Source: Thalassomonas viridans (GTDB taxonomy: Bacteria > Pseudomonadota > Gammaproteobacteria > Enterobacterales > Alteromonadaceae). From it: a DNA stretch of 64,000 bases. The stretch is taken from the NCBI RefSeq assembly GCF_000948985.2, contig NZ_CP059733.1, positions 5,022,001-5,086,000 on the forward strand. Reading direction: 5' to 3'. Position 1 is the stretch's first letter. The number at the start of each line of letters is the position of its first letter. Positions 11,401 to 20,954 of this stretch are shown piece by piece. Below the pieces are notes generated by a model that was not told the origin of the DNA, did no database searches, and saw only the letters and a list, made by a program, of their open reading frames with translations. The position numbers were made by a program, and so were the translations under genes.

Positions 11401-13575
11401 GATTTCATTGCCGGAGTTAACCGGTAGATTTCCCAATGCCCCGGTTTTATCATGATTTTCCAAAGTGGTTATGATCCCCACCAAGGGGTTGGCAATACGT
11501 CTTGCGGCAATAACCGACAGTGCCAGCGCCACAAAAGCCAGCGCTACCCCTAAAATAAGGCTATGCTCCTTAAACTGGGCAAATGCCCGTAAACTCTCCT
11601 GATTATCCCGTAATACCAGTAAACGCAGGGAATGCTGATTATCGAATTTGTCCAGCAGCAAGCGGGCATAGTGGCCGGAAGATAATATGCCTTTATGCTC
11701 GAAATTAACTAAATCCTTATCCATGACATTGCTGGCAATAACATCTGCCAGCTGGGGGAATTCATCCTGCATCAAATACCTTAGCCTCAATTCAAAACCA
11801 AACGTTTTACCGCTGTCGGGATGGACAATGTAGTCCCCCTGATCATTGGCGATATATAAGGCCAAACCCGACAACTCATTGGCATTGAGCTCTTCGATAA
11901 AAGAATTAAAGTCCACACTGATGATAACCAGTCCGAACACCGCGCCGGTATCGGGATGGAAAATGGGGGTTGCCGCCCGCACCACAGGCTGATAAGGTCT
12001 GGCAACCACTCCGTACTCCTTATTCAGGGTAATGTCGGAAAAATAAACCTGCCCCAGATTCTTTTCCAGGGTAGCAGAAAAATAATCCTGGCTGGCTTTG
12101 CTGCGCAGCTTGGCTTTGGGCACCCTGACAGGTTTGTTACGGCTAAAACTTGAAACATTTACCAGCTCCCGGCCATTATCGGCAACCCCTATATAGCGAA
12201 TTTTCAGGTAATAGGGTTTAGCATAAATAAACTCGGCAAAAATCTGCTCCAAGCGCTCTTTCCAGAGGTCATAATCGTATTGATCACCCCGGGTTTTCGC
12301 CTTTACCAACCCCATAATGGGAGGGGTATTGCTGAGAAAGAGCACATCCGAATACGCCTTGGCATAAAACTGCTCTATCAGGGGCTCCACCAGTTTGGCC
12401 TCTATTGCCAGCTTTTTTGTTTCCTGGGTCAGTAACAAACGTTTACTTTCCACGTAAAACATCAGGCTTACCAGCACCACTATGGTAACGGAAAGGATAA
12501 AGGCCGCCATAGGGATCTGTAACCCCAGGGAATGCCTGGCTTGGCCCACTTCAAGCAGGTTTTCCGGTCCGGCGAACCGGTTCGGGACACTCGCAGGGCT
12601 TTCCGTACCAGGCTGAGTCTGTGCCTGTTGTTGCGTATTCGAACTTGACAGGCTAAGCCTGTACAAGTCAGCAATGATGCCCCATAAGACACAGGCATAG
12701 GTAAAAATCTTCAAGGCATGGGCAATATTGAAATGGTTGTCGAACAGGGCACTGGAACCGAATGCCATATGCAGCTGGGTGGTGGCCTGCGGCATAATGC
12801 TGAGTAAAAACCCCAGCCTGGCCAGGGAGGGATTGTGGCAATAGAGATTCCAGCATAAGGTCGCCGCCACTATATACAGGCCCAAAGGCAAAATATCATA
12901 AGGGCGGGCCAGTAAGGTACCGGTAAACATGGTTTGTGGCAGATTGTCGCTGACCGCCGACAAATGCACGGCAGTATAGGCAAAACTGATAAAACAGGCG
13001 CCTATGGCCAGGAGTATCCTTAATTCGTGATTGCCTTGCCTTTTTTTGCCCTCCCCGGCTAAGGCCCGGCGATGAAACCAGAGGCAAACTAGGGCCCCCA
13101 GACTGATGATAACGGCATTAAAGGTACGGGATAAGGCCCAGGTAAAAGGAACAAAATCGGTATTTTCGGCATTCGCTGCTATGATCCGGCTTGCTGCCAG
13201 TATATGAAAAGCATCCACCAGGCCGGCACAAAAAATGGCTATCCCGATCACCGGAATAGCGATATCCCCGCGGATACGGTAATGCAGGATAGACGCCAGA
13301 AATACCAGAAAAGCAAATACCACCGAAGACCATTCCAGCAAGGCATGGTGAAAGGCCCCGGCCACGGCAGAAAACAACAGCTTGTCGTTGATTTCTCCCT
13401 CGTTGACGGAGGATAGGTCCAGTGTTGGCGAAGAAAAGTCCAGCCCGGAGAAATTAAGTACAATAGGGAGGACGCAAATCAGTAGCACAAACCAAAAATA
13501 ATGTTTGCGTCGGGAAATTTGGGTTAAAAGTTTATAAGTCCTGTACCTGGTGGCGCTAAGAGCAGTTTGGGTCAT
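8413..13575 (-). CDS. MASE3/Cache/PAS hybrid sensor histidine kinase with two receivers
   Basis: A 1720-residue membrane hybrid kinase. Visible in order: a multi-TM MASE3-like sensor (about 30-305, with HHALLEW and DAFHIL), a TM near 355-375, a periplasmic Cache-type region (about 380-660), a TM near 670-692, HAMP (about 693-745), two PAS domains (about 760-880 and 890-1010), and HisKA with His1039 in SHEIRTPMN. HATPase follows with DTGIGIP and GGTGLGLAI, then REC1 (Asp1326), REC2 (Asp1494) and a C-terminal HPt-like helical region (about 1600-1720). In that last region the phosphorylatable histidine appears replaced (LDKIKE in place of AHxLKG). No dedicated response regulator lies next to it. 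Confidence 0.88.
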   Translation of the reverse strand: MTQTALSATRYRTYKLLTQISRRKHYFWFVLLICVLPIVLNFSGLDFSSPTLDLSSVNEGEINDKLLFSAVAGAFHHALLEWSSVVFAFLVFLASILHYRIRGDIAIPVIGIAIFCAGLVDAFHILAASRIIAANAENTDFVPFTWALSRTFNAVIISLGALVCLWFHRRALAGEGKKRQGNHELRILLAIGACFISFAYTAVHLSAVSDNLPQTMFTGTLLARPYDILPLGLYIVAATLCWNLYCHNPSLARLGFLLSIMPQATTQLHMAFGSSALFDNHFNIAHALKIFTYACVLWGIIADLYRLSLSSSNTQQQAQTQPGTESPASVPNRFAGPENLLEVGQARHSLGLQIPMAAFILSVTIVVLVSLMFYVESKRLLLTQETKKLAIEAKLVEPLIEQFYAKAYSDVLFLSNTPPIMGLVKAKTRGDQYDYDLWKERLEQIFAEFIYAKPYYLKIRYIGVADNGRELVNVSSFSRNKPVRVPKAKLRSKASQDYFSATLEKNLGQVYFSDITLNKEYGVVARPYQPVVRAATPIFHPDTGAVFGLVIISVDFNSFIEELNANELSGLALYIANDQGDYIVHPDSGKTFGFELRLRYLMQDEFPQLADVIASNVMDKDLVNFEHKGILSSGHYARLLLDKFDNQHSLRLLVLRDNQESLRAFAQFKEHSLILGVALAFVALALSVIAARRIANPLVGIITTLENHDKTGALGNLPVNSGNEIGVLARSFHNLFARMNSALTQQMVLANEAEQAVNKLNAVFDSAADAFITLDSTGEIQSFNRAAESIFGYRQEEVIGRNARCLMPEPHASQDDVFLGKYIKTGVSDIMGVGRELEARRKSGEIFPIHLAISEVKTTQGYIFTGIIRDISAEKRLKHQRELTELALKQANTRISIATDSAGIGIWEYDLVNDVLIWDDWMFRLYGIEKKDFGGGYDDWKDSLHPDDRDSTEQAVKAAIEQHMPYEHEFRIVLNSGEIKYIKAAARVNYDDEGYAVLMTGVNYDISKRKEAEATLIQARELAEDTVRHKAEFLASMSHEIRTPMNGVLGMLGLLMRSDLSEQQYHRVKLATSSAESLLTIINDILDFSKVEAGKLDLEIIDFNLLSLLGEFTESMAFKAQEKGLEIILDVSNIRLSHVKGDPGRLRQVLTNLVSNAVKFTSRGEILICAEVFELNEQQVSFCCSVKDTGIGIPEEKLTSIFDSFTQVDASTTREYGGTGLGLAISKQLCQLMQGDIRVSSEVGRGSCFTFEVVLEISECSSVIIPQVNIKGVDLLVVDDNQTNRLVLKEQLALWGARVSEAKDGLEALALLQRRDRPDFKVAFLDMQMPYMDGAELGRRIRALDELNDLKLVMMTSMASRGDASYFAGIGFDAYFPKPATLSDLFDTLALTLTDDETSAGQRPLITHHFLQGLNYEQQKLPLSEHLRQEKAHFEAMKHCRLLLVEDNRINQEVASHILAEYGIKADIACDGLQALASLRMAAPDMPYDLILMDCQMPEMDGYQATREIRRGSGGEVHKDIPIIAMTANAMKGDKEKCLEAGMSDYLAKPIKGEFLKKKLLAWYRGDTQDVSDRDEQTGAIEAVKFNTELGTQEKLKLSLASSKTLIWNKQDLLLRVKQNTEFGHKLLQLFLKEMPPLIDHFSQVYQRGGTEEMLNCLDKIKEMTLNICAMAMHEKTCRAVTALAADGLSEEVYRELLLSYQMLHQRLSEELELCFPEQG

Positions 13576-13820
13576 AGCATCTTATCCATAAGAATATGAT
13601 GTTAAAGTTAGCAGAAAAACAAAGAATTGAAATAAAAGTGCAGGAATTACTGACAGCTTGTCGGCATTGCCGGTACTTATGGCAAAGGGATGTGACTCCC
13701 CCTGCCGGAGCCAAAAAAGCAAGGCCGGCGATTTTACCTTAACGGTTTAGCCATAACGCCTGAGTTTATTGAGGATATAGCGGGGGAAAGACCGGAGACT
13801 TGTCTATATCGCCCTGATAT

Positions 13821-13857
13821 AAAAAATCCACCTTGTCCGAAAGGTGGATTTTTTTAT
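13821..13857 (-). terminator. Terminator of aceA
   Basis: AAAAAATCCACCTT (13821-13834) pairs with AAGGTGGATT (13841-13850), with T-tracts on both sides. On the minus strand it lies just after the aceA stop at 13876. Confidence 0.85.
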
Positions 13858-13875
13858 TCGTTTATTAAAAGCAGC

Positions 13876-15471
13876 TTAGCTGAACTGGTTCATGGTATTG
13901 TCTTTACCCGAGGCTTTCAGGGCGGCATCGCCGGAGAAGTATTCCTTATGATCATCCCCTATATCCGAGCCCGCCATGTTCTGGTGTTTAACGCAGGCAA
14001 TACCCTGACGGATTTCCTTACGTTGAACCCCTTTCACATAACCTAACATACCCTGCTCACCGAAGTATTCTTTGGCCAGGTTGTCGGTAGACAAGGCCGC
14101 GGTATGATAAGTCGGTAAAGTGATCAGGTGATGGAAAATACCCGCCTGTTTGGCCGCATCCGCCTGGAAGGTACGGATTTTCTCGTCCGCCAGGGCTGCC
14201 AGCTCACTACTGTCGTATTCTTCGCTCATCAACTTGTCGCGGTCATAGGCTGAAACATCCTGGCCTTGTTCCGCCATTAAGTCATAAGCCTGCTGGCGGA
14301 AGTTTAAGGTCCAGTTAAACGACGGCGAGTTGTTATACACCAGCTTGGCATCCGGCACCACTTCCCGTATGGCATCCACCATAGCGCCGATCTGGCCGAT
14401 ATGCGGCTTCTCGGTTTCGATCCAGAGTAAGTCTGCACCGTTTTTCAGGGAAGTAATACAGTCAAGTACACAGCGTGCTTCACCCGTGCCTTGCTTAAAC
14501 TGGAACAGGTTACTGGCCAGGCGCTTGGGACGCATTAATTTGCCTCCCCGGTTGATGATAACGTCACCGTTTTGCATGTTCTCCGGCGTGATCTCCTCAC
14601 AATCCAGGAATGCATTGTACTGATCCCCGAGATCTCCCGGCTCCTTGCTTACCGCAATCTGTTTGGTCAGCCCGGCCCCTAACGAGTCGGTGCGGGCAAC
14701 AATCACCCCGTCTTCGATGCCGAGCTCAAGGAAGGCATAACGTACGGCGCGGATTTTCGCCAGGAAGTCTTCATGAGGTACGGTCACTTTACCGTCCTGG
14801 TGGCCGCATTGCTTTTCGTCGGAAACCTGGTTTTCAATTTGAATACAGCAGGCCCCCGCTTCAATCATTTGTTTGGCCATTAAATAGGTGGCCTCGGCAT
14901 TGCCAAAACCGGCATCGATATCGGCAATAATTGGCACCACATGGGTCTGGTGGCCGTCGATGGCCGCCTGCACTTCTTTTTCTTTGGCCTGGTCGCCGGC
15001 TTTTCTCGCCTCATCCAGCTCACGGAACAAGCCCCCCAGTTCACGGGCATCCGCCTGGCGCAGGAAGGTATATAATTCCTTGATCAGGGCCGCGACCGAA
15101 GTTTTCTCGTGCATCGACTGATCCGGCAAGGGTCCGAATTCGGAGCGCAGCGCCGCTACCATCCAGCCGGAAAGATATAAATAACGGCGATCTGTGCTGT
15201 TAAAATGTTTCTTGATGGAAATCATTTTTTGCTGGCCGATAAAACCATGCCAGCACCCCAAAGACTGGGTATATTTGCTGTTGTCGGCGTCGTAGTTTGC
15301 CATGTCTTCCCGCATGATCGCCGCGGTATATTTCGCAATATCCAGCCCGGTTTTAAAACGGTTTTGCAAACGCATCCGTGCCACTGACTCAGGCGAGATC
15401 GCCTGCCATGCTTCCTGTTTAGAAGAGATAAATGACGTTAATGAATCAATTTCGCTGTTGTAGGTAGACAT
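13876..15471 (-). CDS. aceA: Isocitrate lyase
   Basis: Cleaves isocitrate to succinate and glyoxylate, the first step of the glyoxylate shunt. The catalytic signature KQCGH is present in SDEKQCGHQDGKV, with DIDAGFGN (Mg site) and the C-terminal THL-like substrate segment HHLITLPTYH. At 531 residues it belongs to the long proteobacterial form (Pseudomonas/Colwellia type) rather than the 434-residue E. coli form. AAGGAAG lies just before the ATG at 15471. A LysR gene diverges from it; malate synthase G lies 3 kb away on the other strand. Confidence 0.95.
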   Translation of the reverse strand: MSTYNSEIDSLTSFISSKQEAWQAISPESVARMRLQNRFKTGLDIAKYTAAIMREDMANYDADNSKYTQSLGCWHGFIGQQKMISIKKHFNSTDRRYLYLSGWMVAALRSEFGPLPDQSMHEKTSVAALIKELYTFLRQADARELGGLFRELDEARKAGDQAKEKEVQAAIDGHQTHVVPIIADIDAGFGNAEATYLMAKQMIEAGACCIQIENQVSDEKQCGHQDGKVTVPHEDFLAKIRAVRYAFLELGIEDGVIVARTDSLGAGLTKQIAVSKEPGDLGDQYNAFLDCEEITPENMQNGDVIINRGGKLMRPKRLASNLFQFKQGTGEARCVLDCITSLKNGADLLWIETEKPHIGQIGAMVDAIREVVPDAKLVYNNSPSFNWTLNFRQQAYDLMAEQGQDVSAYDRDKLMSEEYDSSELAALADEKIRTFQADAAKQAGIFHHLITLPTYHTAALSTDNLAKEYFGEQGMLGYVKGVQRKEIRQGIACVKHQNMAGSDIGDDHKEYFSGDAALKASGKDNTMNQFS

Positions 15472-15876
15472 AACACTTCCTTTGGATAATCTTTTTTTAA
15501 GAAAAAGTTGTGATGTAACTAATTGTGATGTAGCTAAGCCGGCTTTAATCAGGCTAGATGCAAGTTAGTCAAATAGCCAAATGTAACTCAGGGTAAAAGC
15601 TTTCACATCGGACAAACAGAATACTATTTCACCATTTTTCATTTACAAAATTTATATATGGCATAACCAAGATTCACAAAAGAAATATTAGTATATATAC
15701 TCTAATAAAAGATTATAAAAAACATCTTTAATTTCAATAGTTAACAAGCAGCCAAAAGAATAGTCAGACTGGTAATTTATCGCCATTTTTTCGTAATAGA
15801 TTGAATCCCGGGCATGTTTCCCGATATAGTACTCCTATCTATACCGGTTATATTTTTATAAAAGATCATTAAGCTT
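15472..15876. promoter_or_regulatory. aceA / LysR divergent intergenic region
   Basis: This AT-rich 405-bp region must hold both promoters. The clearest structured element is the inverted repeat TATTAG-N10-CTAATA at 15686-15707, whose centre contains the 12-bp palindrome AGTATATATACT (15690-15701). It is a candidate operator for the LysR protein or another shunt regulator. No gene is visible here. Confidence 0.45.
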
Positions 15877-16812
15877 ATGAATATTTCTAAGATTGATTTA
15901 AACCTGTTGATTTACCTTGATGTCCTGCTGAGAGAAAAGAACGTCACCCGCGCCGCGAGGCAGCTAAACATCACTCAACCGGCCATGAGTAATGGCCTTA
16001 AACGTCTGAGAACCCTGTTTAATGATCCTATCCTGGTGCGCACCTCAGACGGCATGGTGCCGACAGAGCGCGCCAGATCCCTGGCCCCCGCCATCAGGAA
16101 AATATTACTGGAGCTGGAAGAAGCGCTGCAGGGAGAGGAAGAATTTAACGAGCAAAACAGCCAGCGGGTATTCCGCCTGATGGCCAGCGATTATGCCGCT
16201 TCCACTTTATTGCCCGGATTGCTCAGGCGCATCAACCAGATAGCCCCCAATATTACCATAGACATCATGACCCCGAGTGACGTCACCTTCCATGATGTTG
16301 AGGCGGGAAAGATCGATATGGCCATTAACCGCTTCGATGAACTGCCCCAGTCGTTCCACCAAAAAACCATCTGGCGCGATTCCTTTTCCTGCCTGCTCAG
16401 TGCGGACCACCCGGTAGTATCCAAGTTTAACCTTAACTCCTATCTCGCCTCCAAACATGTCTGGGTTTCAAAAACCGGTTTCGGCGTCGGCGTCGGCATG
16501 GATCCGAAAGATGTCCAGAAACTCGGCTGGGTAGACGAGGCCCTGGCCAGACTGGGGAAAAAACGTGATATCAAGGTCTTTACCCGTAATTATCATGTGG
16601 CGATGCAATTGGCCTATGAAGATGATCTGATCGCCACCCTGCCGAGCAAGGCGGCGTTATTACATAAGGACGACGGCAACTTCACCATTTTAAAGCCGCC
16701 GTTTGATATTCCCGAAATAGAATTGAAAATGATCTGGAGCCCGCTGCTGCATCACGATGCCAGCCATATCTGGTTCCGCCAGCTGGTGATCGAGGCCGCC
16801 GCCCAGAGCTAA
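15877..16812 (+). CDS. LysR-family transcriptional regulator
   Basis: A 311-residue LTTR. The N-terminal winged helix-turn-helix (about 5-65) reads DLNLLIYLDVLLREKNVTRA then TQPAMSNGLKRLR. The effector-binding periplasmic-binding-protein fold occupies about 90-300. The N-terminus resembles the NodD/LeuO/PcaQ-like subgroup (SKIDLNLL). It diverges from aceA and lies just upstream of lrgA, so it could control either the glyoxylate shunt or lrgAB; the sequence alone does not decide. Confidence 0.88.
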   Translation: MNISKIDLNLLIYLDVLLREKNVTRAARQLNITQPAMSNGLKRLRTLFNDPILVRTSDGMVPTERARSLAPAIRKILLELEEALQGEEEFNEQNSQRVFRLMASDYAASTLLPGLLRRINQIAPNITIDIMTPSDVTFHDVEAGKIDMAINRFDELPQSFHQKTIWRDSFSCLLSADHPVVSKFNLNSYLASKHVWVSKTGFGVGVGMDPKDVQKLGWVDEALARLGKKRDIKVFTRNYHVAMQLAYEDDLIATLPSKAALLHKDDGNFTILKPPFDIPEIELKMIWSPLLHHDASHIWFRQLVIEAAAQS

Positions 16813-16868
16813 ATTGAGTTTATGTACAAGCTTTAAACCAGGCGCCTTTAAATAAGGGGAATTTGTCC

Positions 16869-17273
16869 TTGCCTATTATGTTCAGCCGTTTGCGGCACAA
16901 ACCGCTATTTATCGCGTTATACAGCCTGTTCGCCATCGCCGTCAGCCTGGCGGCGGGCAAACTGCTGACGGCAACGCTTGGCGGTTTGCCCGGCAGCCTG
17001 CACGGCATGATCATTTTTACCGCCCTGCTGCACTTTCAGGTATTCGATGCGCAAATAATCAAACCCGCCATCACCTGGATTATCCAGCATATGGGGGTAT
17101 GCTTTGTACCGGCCGGCGTCGGCATTATCAATCATTTTGAGCTGATCAAACAACACGGCCTGACCATAGTGGCGATTATTTTTATCACCACTTTCATTTT
17201 ATTAACTTTCGTTGGCCTGTGCTGCGAGTATTTTTGCCGGCAGCAAAACACAGGCAAGCAGCCGGAGGCATAA
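16869..17273 (+). CDS. lrgA: CidA/LrgA family membrane protein
   Basis: A small holin-like protein with four predicted membrane helices and the family motif GLPGSLHGMIIF, followed by GVCFVPAGVGII. CidA/LrgA proteins pair with LrgB and are linked to murein hydrolase control and, in newer work, transport of small organic acids. The start is uncertain: TTG 16869 has AGGGGA 8 nt upstream, ATG 16878 is the first ATG, and TTG 16863 is also in frame. It lies about 56 nt after the LysR gene and 5 nt before lrgB. Confidence 0.85.
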   Translation: MPIMFSRLRHKPLFIALYSLFAIAVSLAAGKLLTATLGGLPGSLHGMIIFTALLHFQVFDAQIIKPAITWIIQHMGVCFVPAGVGIINHFELIKQHGLTIVAIIFITTFILLTFVGLCCEYFCRQQNTGKQPEA

Positions 17274-17278
17274 AACCC

Positions 17279-18007
17279 ATGTCATTCTCCGGCTCTGTCC
17301 CGGCTTTATTCAGCTCAGCAATGTTAATCCTGGCCACCTTAGCCCTTTACCAGGGCTTCGCCTGGCTACAAAGGCGCAGCGGACAAATTTGGCTCAATCC
17401 CATGTTGCTGTCCATTTTAGTGATCATTCCCTGCCTGCTGGCATCCGATATGCCGTTCGAGCAGTTTTACCGCGCCACCGAGCCGCTAAATATGCTGCTC
17501 GAACCCGCCATCGTCGCCCTGGGGTTCCCCTTGTATCAGCAGCTGGGACAGATACGCAAACAATGGCAGGTAATCTTCTCCCTGCTGCTCTTAGGTGCGC
17601 TGCTGGTGATCAGTATCAGCTTTTGCCTGACTATGCTCTTGCTCCACTATCCGCAAATCGCCGTGTCCCTGTCGCTAAAATCCATCACCACCCCGATAGG
17701 CCTGGCGCTGACATTACAACTGGCAGGCGATACCTCGGTAACCGCCTTCGCCATCATACTTGCCGGCCTGTTCGGCGCTTTATTGGGACCGCCCTGGTTA
17801 ACTATGCTCAAGGTCCACTCAGCCAAGGCACAAGGCCTGGCAATCGGCGCCGCCAGCCACGCCTTAGGCACGGCCACCATAAGTAAAACCAGTTATGAAC
17901 ACGGCGCCTACGGCTCCCTGGCCCTGATCATATCCGCCGTTATCACCGCCCTGATCAGCCCGACATTGATCACCTGGCTACAGCTTTTTTTCGAAAGCCC
18001 GGCCTGA
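17279..18007 (+). CDS. lrgB: LrgB family membrane protein
   Basis: A polytopic inner-membrane protein of 242 residues from ATG 17279, with GGAGG 11 nt upstream. The conserved LrgB segments are visible: LKSITTPIGLAL and GAASHALGTATISK. Partner of the upstream CidA/LrgA protein. In-frame start codons lie further upstream inside lrgA, but the GGAGG favours 17279. Its position next to a LysR gene and between glyoxylate shunt genes suggests an organic-acid or carbon-overflow context, which is inference. Confidence 0.88.
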   Translation: MSFSGSVPALFSSAMLILATLALYQGFAWLQRRSGQIWLNPMLLSILVIIPCLLASDMPFEQFYRATEPLNMLLEPAIVALGFPLYQQLGQIRKQWQVIFSLLLLGALLVISISFCLTMLLLHYPQIAVSLSLKSITTPIGLALTLQLAGDTSVTAFAIILAGLFGALLGPPWLTMLKVHSAKAQGLAIGAASHALGTATISKTSYEHGAYGSLALIISAVITALISPTLITWLQLFFESPA

Positions 18008-18415
18008 GTAGAGCGATAAAAAAGTGTCAGAACATAAACATGATTATTATCAAGAGCGAAAGACATTCACCGTATGAATAGCAAAGATAGATTAGAGTAA
18101 TAACTTTAATTTTAACCAAAAGCCCGACTGCCAGCCGGCAACAAAATACACATAAAATTCAACAACTTAAGAAACAAACCTCTGCCCTAATCCAGGTTTC
18201 AACCGGGATTTTTTTGCTTTGTTTGCCTCCGAGGCCATGGCGGCCCTATTGCGCCGTAAGAAAATAATCAATACATTGCCCAGACCACGCGCCGGTTAGC
18301 TAAGTGTTAGCTAAGTTTTTGTCACGCATGCCGAAACAGCATTCGCGGCTTGCATCAGCAACAAAAATTCACCGGCAGCCATAGTGCGAGATAATGCAAA
18401 GTTAAAGAGGGAGTT
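18008..18415 (+). other. Intergenic region lrgB-glcB with terminator
   Basis: A 408-bp gap. An imperfect stem at 18189-18208 (AATCCAGG with CCGGGATT) followed by TTTTTTT looks like a terminator for the LysR-lrgAB unit. The next 200 bp should hold the malate synthase promoter; I see no clear hexamers. AAAGAGGGAG sits about 5 nt before the malate synthase ATG. Confidence 0.45.
18189..18216 (+). terminator. Probable terminator after lrgAB
   Basis: AATCCAGG and CCGGGATT pair with one mismatch around TTTCAA and are followed by a T-tract at 18209-18215. It lies about 180 bp after lrgB, so an untranslated trailer is implied. Confidence 0.55.
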
Positions 18416-20596
18416 ATGGAACAGAGAATCTCAGTCGCCAACCTGCAGGTTGCACCTTGCCTGCATGACTTTATCGAAGATCAGGCCTTGCCAAAAAGCG
18501 GTTTAAAACCGGCTGATTTCTGGCAAGCATTTTCTGACCTGGTTGCAGAATTAACCCCGGTCAACCAGGCGCTGCTGGCAAAGCGGGAAAAGCTGCAGCA
18601 AGCCATAGATAGCTGGCACCGGCAGCATAAGGGAGCGGCGTTCGACTTTGCTTCATACAAGGCATTTTTAAAAGAAATCGGCTACCTGGTCCCGGAAGGT
18701 GCAGATTTCAAAATATCTACCTCAGGCGTAGACCCCGAAGTTGCCACTTTAGCCGGCCCGCAACTGGTGGTGCCTATCATGAACGCCCGCTTTGCCCTTA
18801 ATGCCGCCAATGCCCGCTGGGGCAGCCTTTACGATGCCCTCTACGGCACAGATGTGATAGCCGAAACCCAGGGAGCGGAAAAATCGGGAAGCTATAATCC
18901 GGTACGCGGGGCCAAAGTCGTTGCTTTTGCCAAAGACTTCCTCGATCAGGTATTGCCGCTGGAATCCGGCTCTCACCAGCAGGTAAGCGATTACCAGCTC
19001 ACCGAGCAGCAACTGGTCATGACCTTAGCCGACGGCAAGCAAAGCAGATTGCAACAACCCGACGCCTTTATCGGCTTTACCGGCAGCATCAATATTCCCG
19101 ACAGCCTGCTGTTTAAACACCATGGCCTGCATTTCGAAATCCGTTTTGACCGCCGCAGCCCGATAGCCCAGGCGGATGCCGCCGGTATCAGCGATATTAT
19201 TCTCGAAGCCGCATTAACCACCATAATGGACTGTGAAGATTCTGTCGCCGCCGTCGATGCCGACGACAAAGTGCTGGCCTACAGCAACTGGCTGGGGTTG
19301 ATCAAAGGCGACCTCAGCGAACAGGTAGAGAAAAAAACCGGCACCATTACCCGTACCATGGCGAGCGACAAAGATTACCAGACACTTGGCGGCGACAAGT
19401 TCAGCCTTAAGGGCCGCAGCCTGATGTTTGTACGCAATGTCGGCCACCTGATGACCAATGATGCCATACAGGATCAGGCCGGCAACGAGATTCCCGAAGG
19501 CATCCTGGACGCCGTGGTTACCTCGTTAATTGCCCTGCATGATGTCAGGAAGAGCAACCGGCTGACCAACAGCGCACAGGGCGCCATCTATATCGTTAAA
19601 CCGAAAATGCACGGCCCCGAAGAAGTGGCCTTTGCCAATACCCTGTTTGACCGGGTGGAAGATATGCTGCAACTGCCCCGGCACACGATAAAAATGGGTA
19701 TTATGGATGAAGAGCGCCGTACCAGCGTCAATTTAAAAGCCTGTATTTTTGCCGCCAAAGAACGTGTCGTCTTTATCAATACCGGCTTTTTAGACAGGAC
19801 AGGGGATGAGATCCATACATCCATGGAAGCCGGTCCTATGCTGCGTAAAGCCGATATCAAGGATACTCCCTGGATAGCCGCCTATGAAAAAAACAATGTC
19901 CAGGTAGGCCTGGGCTGCGGCCTGAGCGGCAAGGCCCAGATAGGCAAAGGTATGTGGCCGGTTCCGGATCAAATGGCCAATATGCTGGCAGCTAAAATCG
20001 GCCACTTGCAGGCCGGCGCCACCACCGCCTGGGTGCCTTCGCCGACGGCCGCTACTTTGCACGCCCTGCACTACCATCAGCAGGACGCCTTTGCCCTGCA
20101 CCCGCAATTAAGCGCGGCAGAGGCCGCTTCCCTGGATGACTTGCTGACATTCCCGGTGGCACAGGCCCCCAAATGGAGTCCGCAGGAAATACAGGCGGAA
20201 CTCGACAATAATGCCCAGGGCATACTCGGTTATGTCGTGCGCTGGATAGATCAGGGTATAGGCTGCTCTAAAGTGCCGGATATCAATAATGTCGGCCTGA
20301 TGGAAGACAGGGCCACTTTGCGCATCTCCAGCCAGCATATGGCCAACTGGCTGCACCACGGCATTTGCACACCCGGGCAGGTAAGGGCAAGCCTGGAAAA
20401 AATGGCCCGTATCGTTGACGGGCAAAACGCCCATGATGAACACTACCGCCCGATGGCGGAGGATTTTGACAATAGCACCGCCTTTACCGCCGCCTGCCAG
20501 CTGGTGTTTTCCGGCAGCAAACAGCCCAGCGGTTATACCGAACCTTTATTGCATAACTTCAGGAAGATAAAAAAGCAAAATCATCAGGAAAAATAA
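18416..20596 (+). CDS. glcB: Malate synthase G
   Basis: Condenses glyoxylate with acetyl-CoA to malate, the second glyoxylate shunt step. At 726 residues it is the G form (E. coli GlcB is 723), not the roughly 530-residue A form. Diagnostic segments are [52 protein letters not shown] and the C-terminal [19 protein letters not shown]. Together with aceA it completes the shunt, although the two genes are in separate transcription units with lrgAB between them. Confidence 0.96.
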   Translation: MEQRISVANLQVAPCLHDFIEDQALPKSGLKPADFWQAFSDLVAELTPVNQALLAKREKLQQAIDSWHRQHKGAAFDFASYKAFLKEIGYLVPEGADFKISTSGVDPEVATLAGPQLVVPIMNARFALNAANARWGSLYDALYGTDVIAETQGAEKSGSYNPVRGAKVVAFAKDFLDQVLPLESGSHQQVSDYQLTEQQLVMTLADGKQSRLQQPDAFIGFTGSINIPDSLLFKHHGLHFEIRFDRRSPIAQADAAGISDIILEAALTTIMDCEDSVAAVDADDKVLAYSNWLGLIKGDLSEQVEKKTGTITRTMASDKDYQTLGGDKFSLKGRSLMFVRNVGHLMTNDAIQDQAGNEIPEGILDAVVTSLIALHDVRKSNRLTNSAQGAIYIVKPKMHGPEEVAFANTLFDRVEDMLQLPRHTIKMGIMDEERRTSVNLKACIFAAKERVVFINTGFLDRTGDEIHTSMEAGPMLRKADIKDTPWIAAYEKNNVQVGLGCGLSGKAQIGKGMWPVPDQMANMLAAKIGHLQAGATTAWVPSPTAATLHALHYHQQDAFALHPQLSAAEAASLDDLLTFPVAQAPKWSPQEIQAELDNNAQGILGYVVRWIDQGIGCSKVPDINNVGLMEDRATLRISSQHMANWLHHGICTPGQVRASLEKMARIVDGQNAHDEHYRPMAEDFDNSTAFTAACQLVFSGSKQPSGYTEPLLHNFRKIKKQNHQEK

Positions 20597-20954
20597 GGCT
20601 TTTTGGAAAAGCCCCCAAGCCCACGCATAAACAACCGGACCGAGATGTCCGGTTTTTTATCTGTTATCGGACAAACATTTGAAAGAAAACCCGCCAAGAG
20701 CGGTTCTTGTTGACTATGGCAGCAGAAAAGATCCTTTAATCGTAAAAAACAGGCAGCTTATCCCATAAGGGTCGTCGCAAGAGTTATTTCTGTTTATAGT
20801 AAAATGTAAGCAAATAAATATAAAAATCTCACAAAAACGATCAATTATTCGGATCTATTGCGGGATTATTGAGATATAATAGCCGGCCAAACCGGAAGGA
20901 AAAGCTCCAGGTTTAGCTGTATTGGGAAAATCACTGCTTAAACAGGATATTATA
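20597..20954 (+). other. Intergenic region glcB to small secreted protein
   Basis: A 358-bp gap. It holds the glcB terminator at 20633-20658, then AT-rich sequence. A TATAAT at 20875-20880 is a possible -10 for the next gene, without a recognisable -35. No gene supported. Confidence 0.4.
20633..20658 (+). terminator. Intrinsic terminator after glcB
   Basis: AACCGGAC (20633-20640) pairs with GTCCGGTT (20647-20654) and runs into TTTTAT. Confidence 0.85.
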
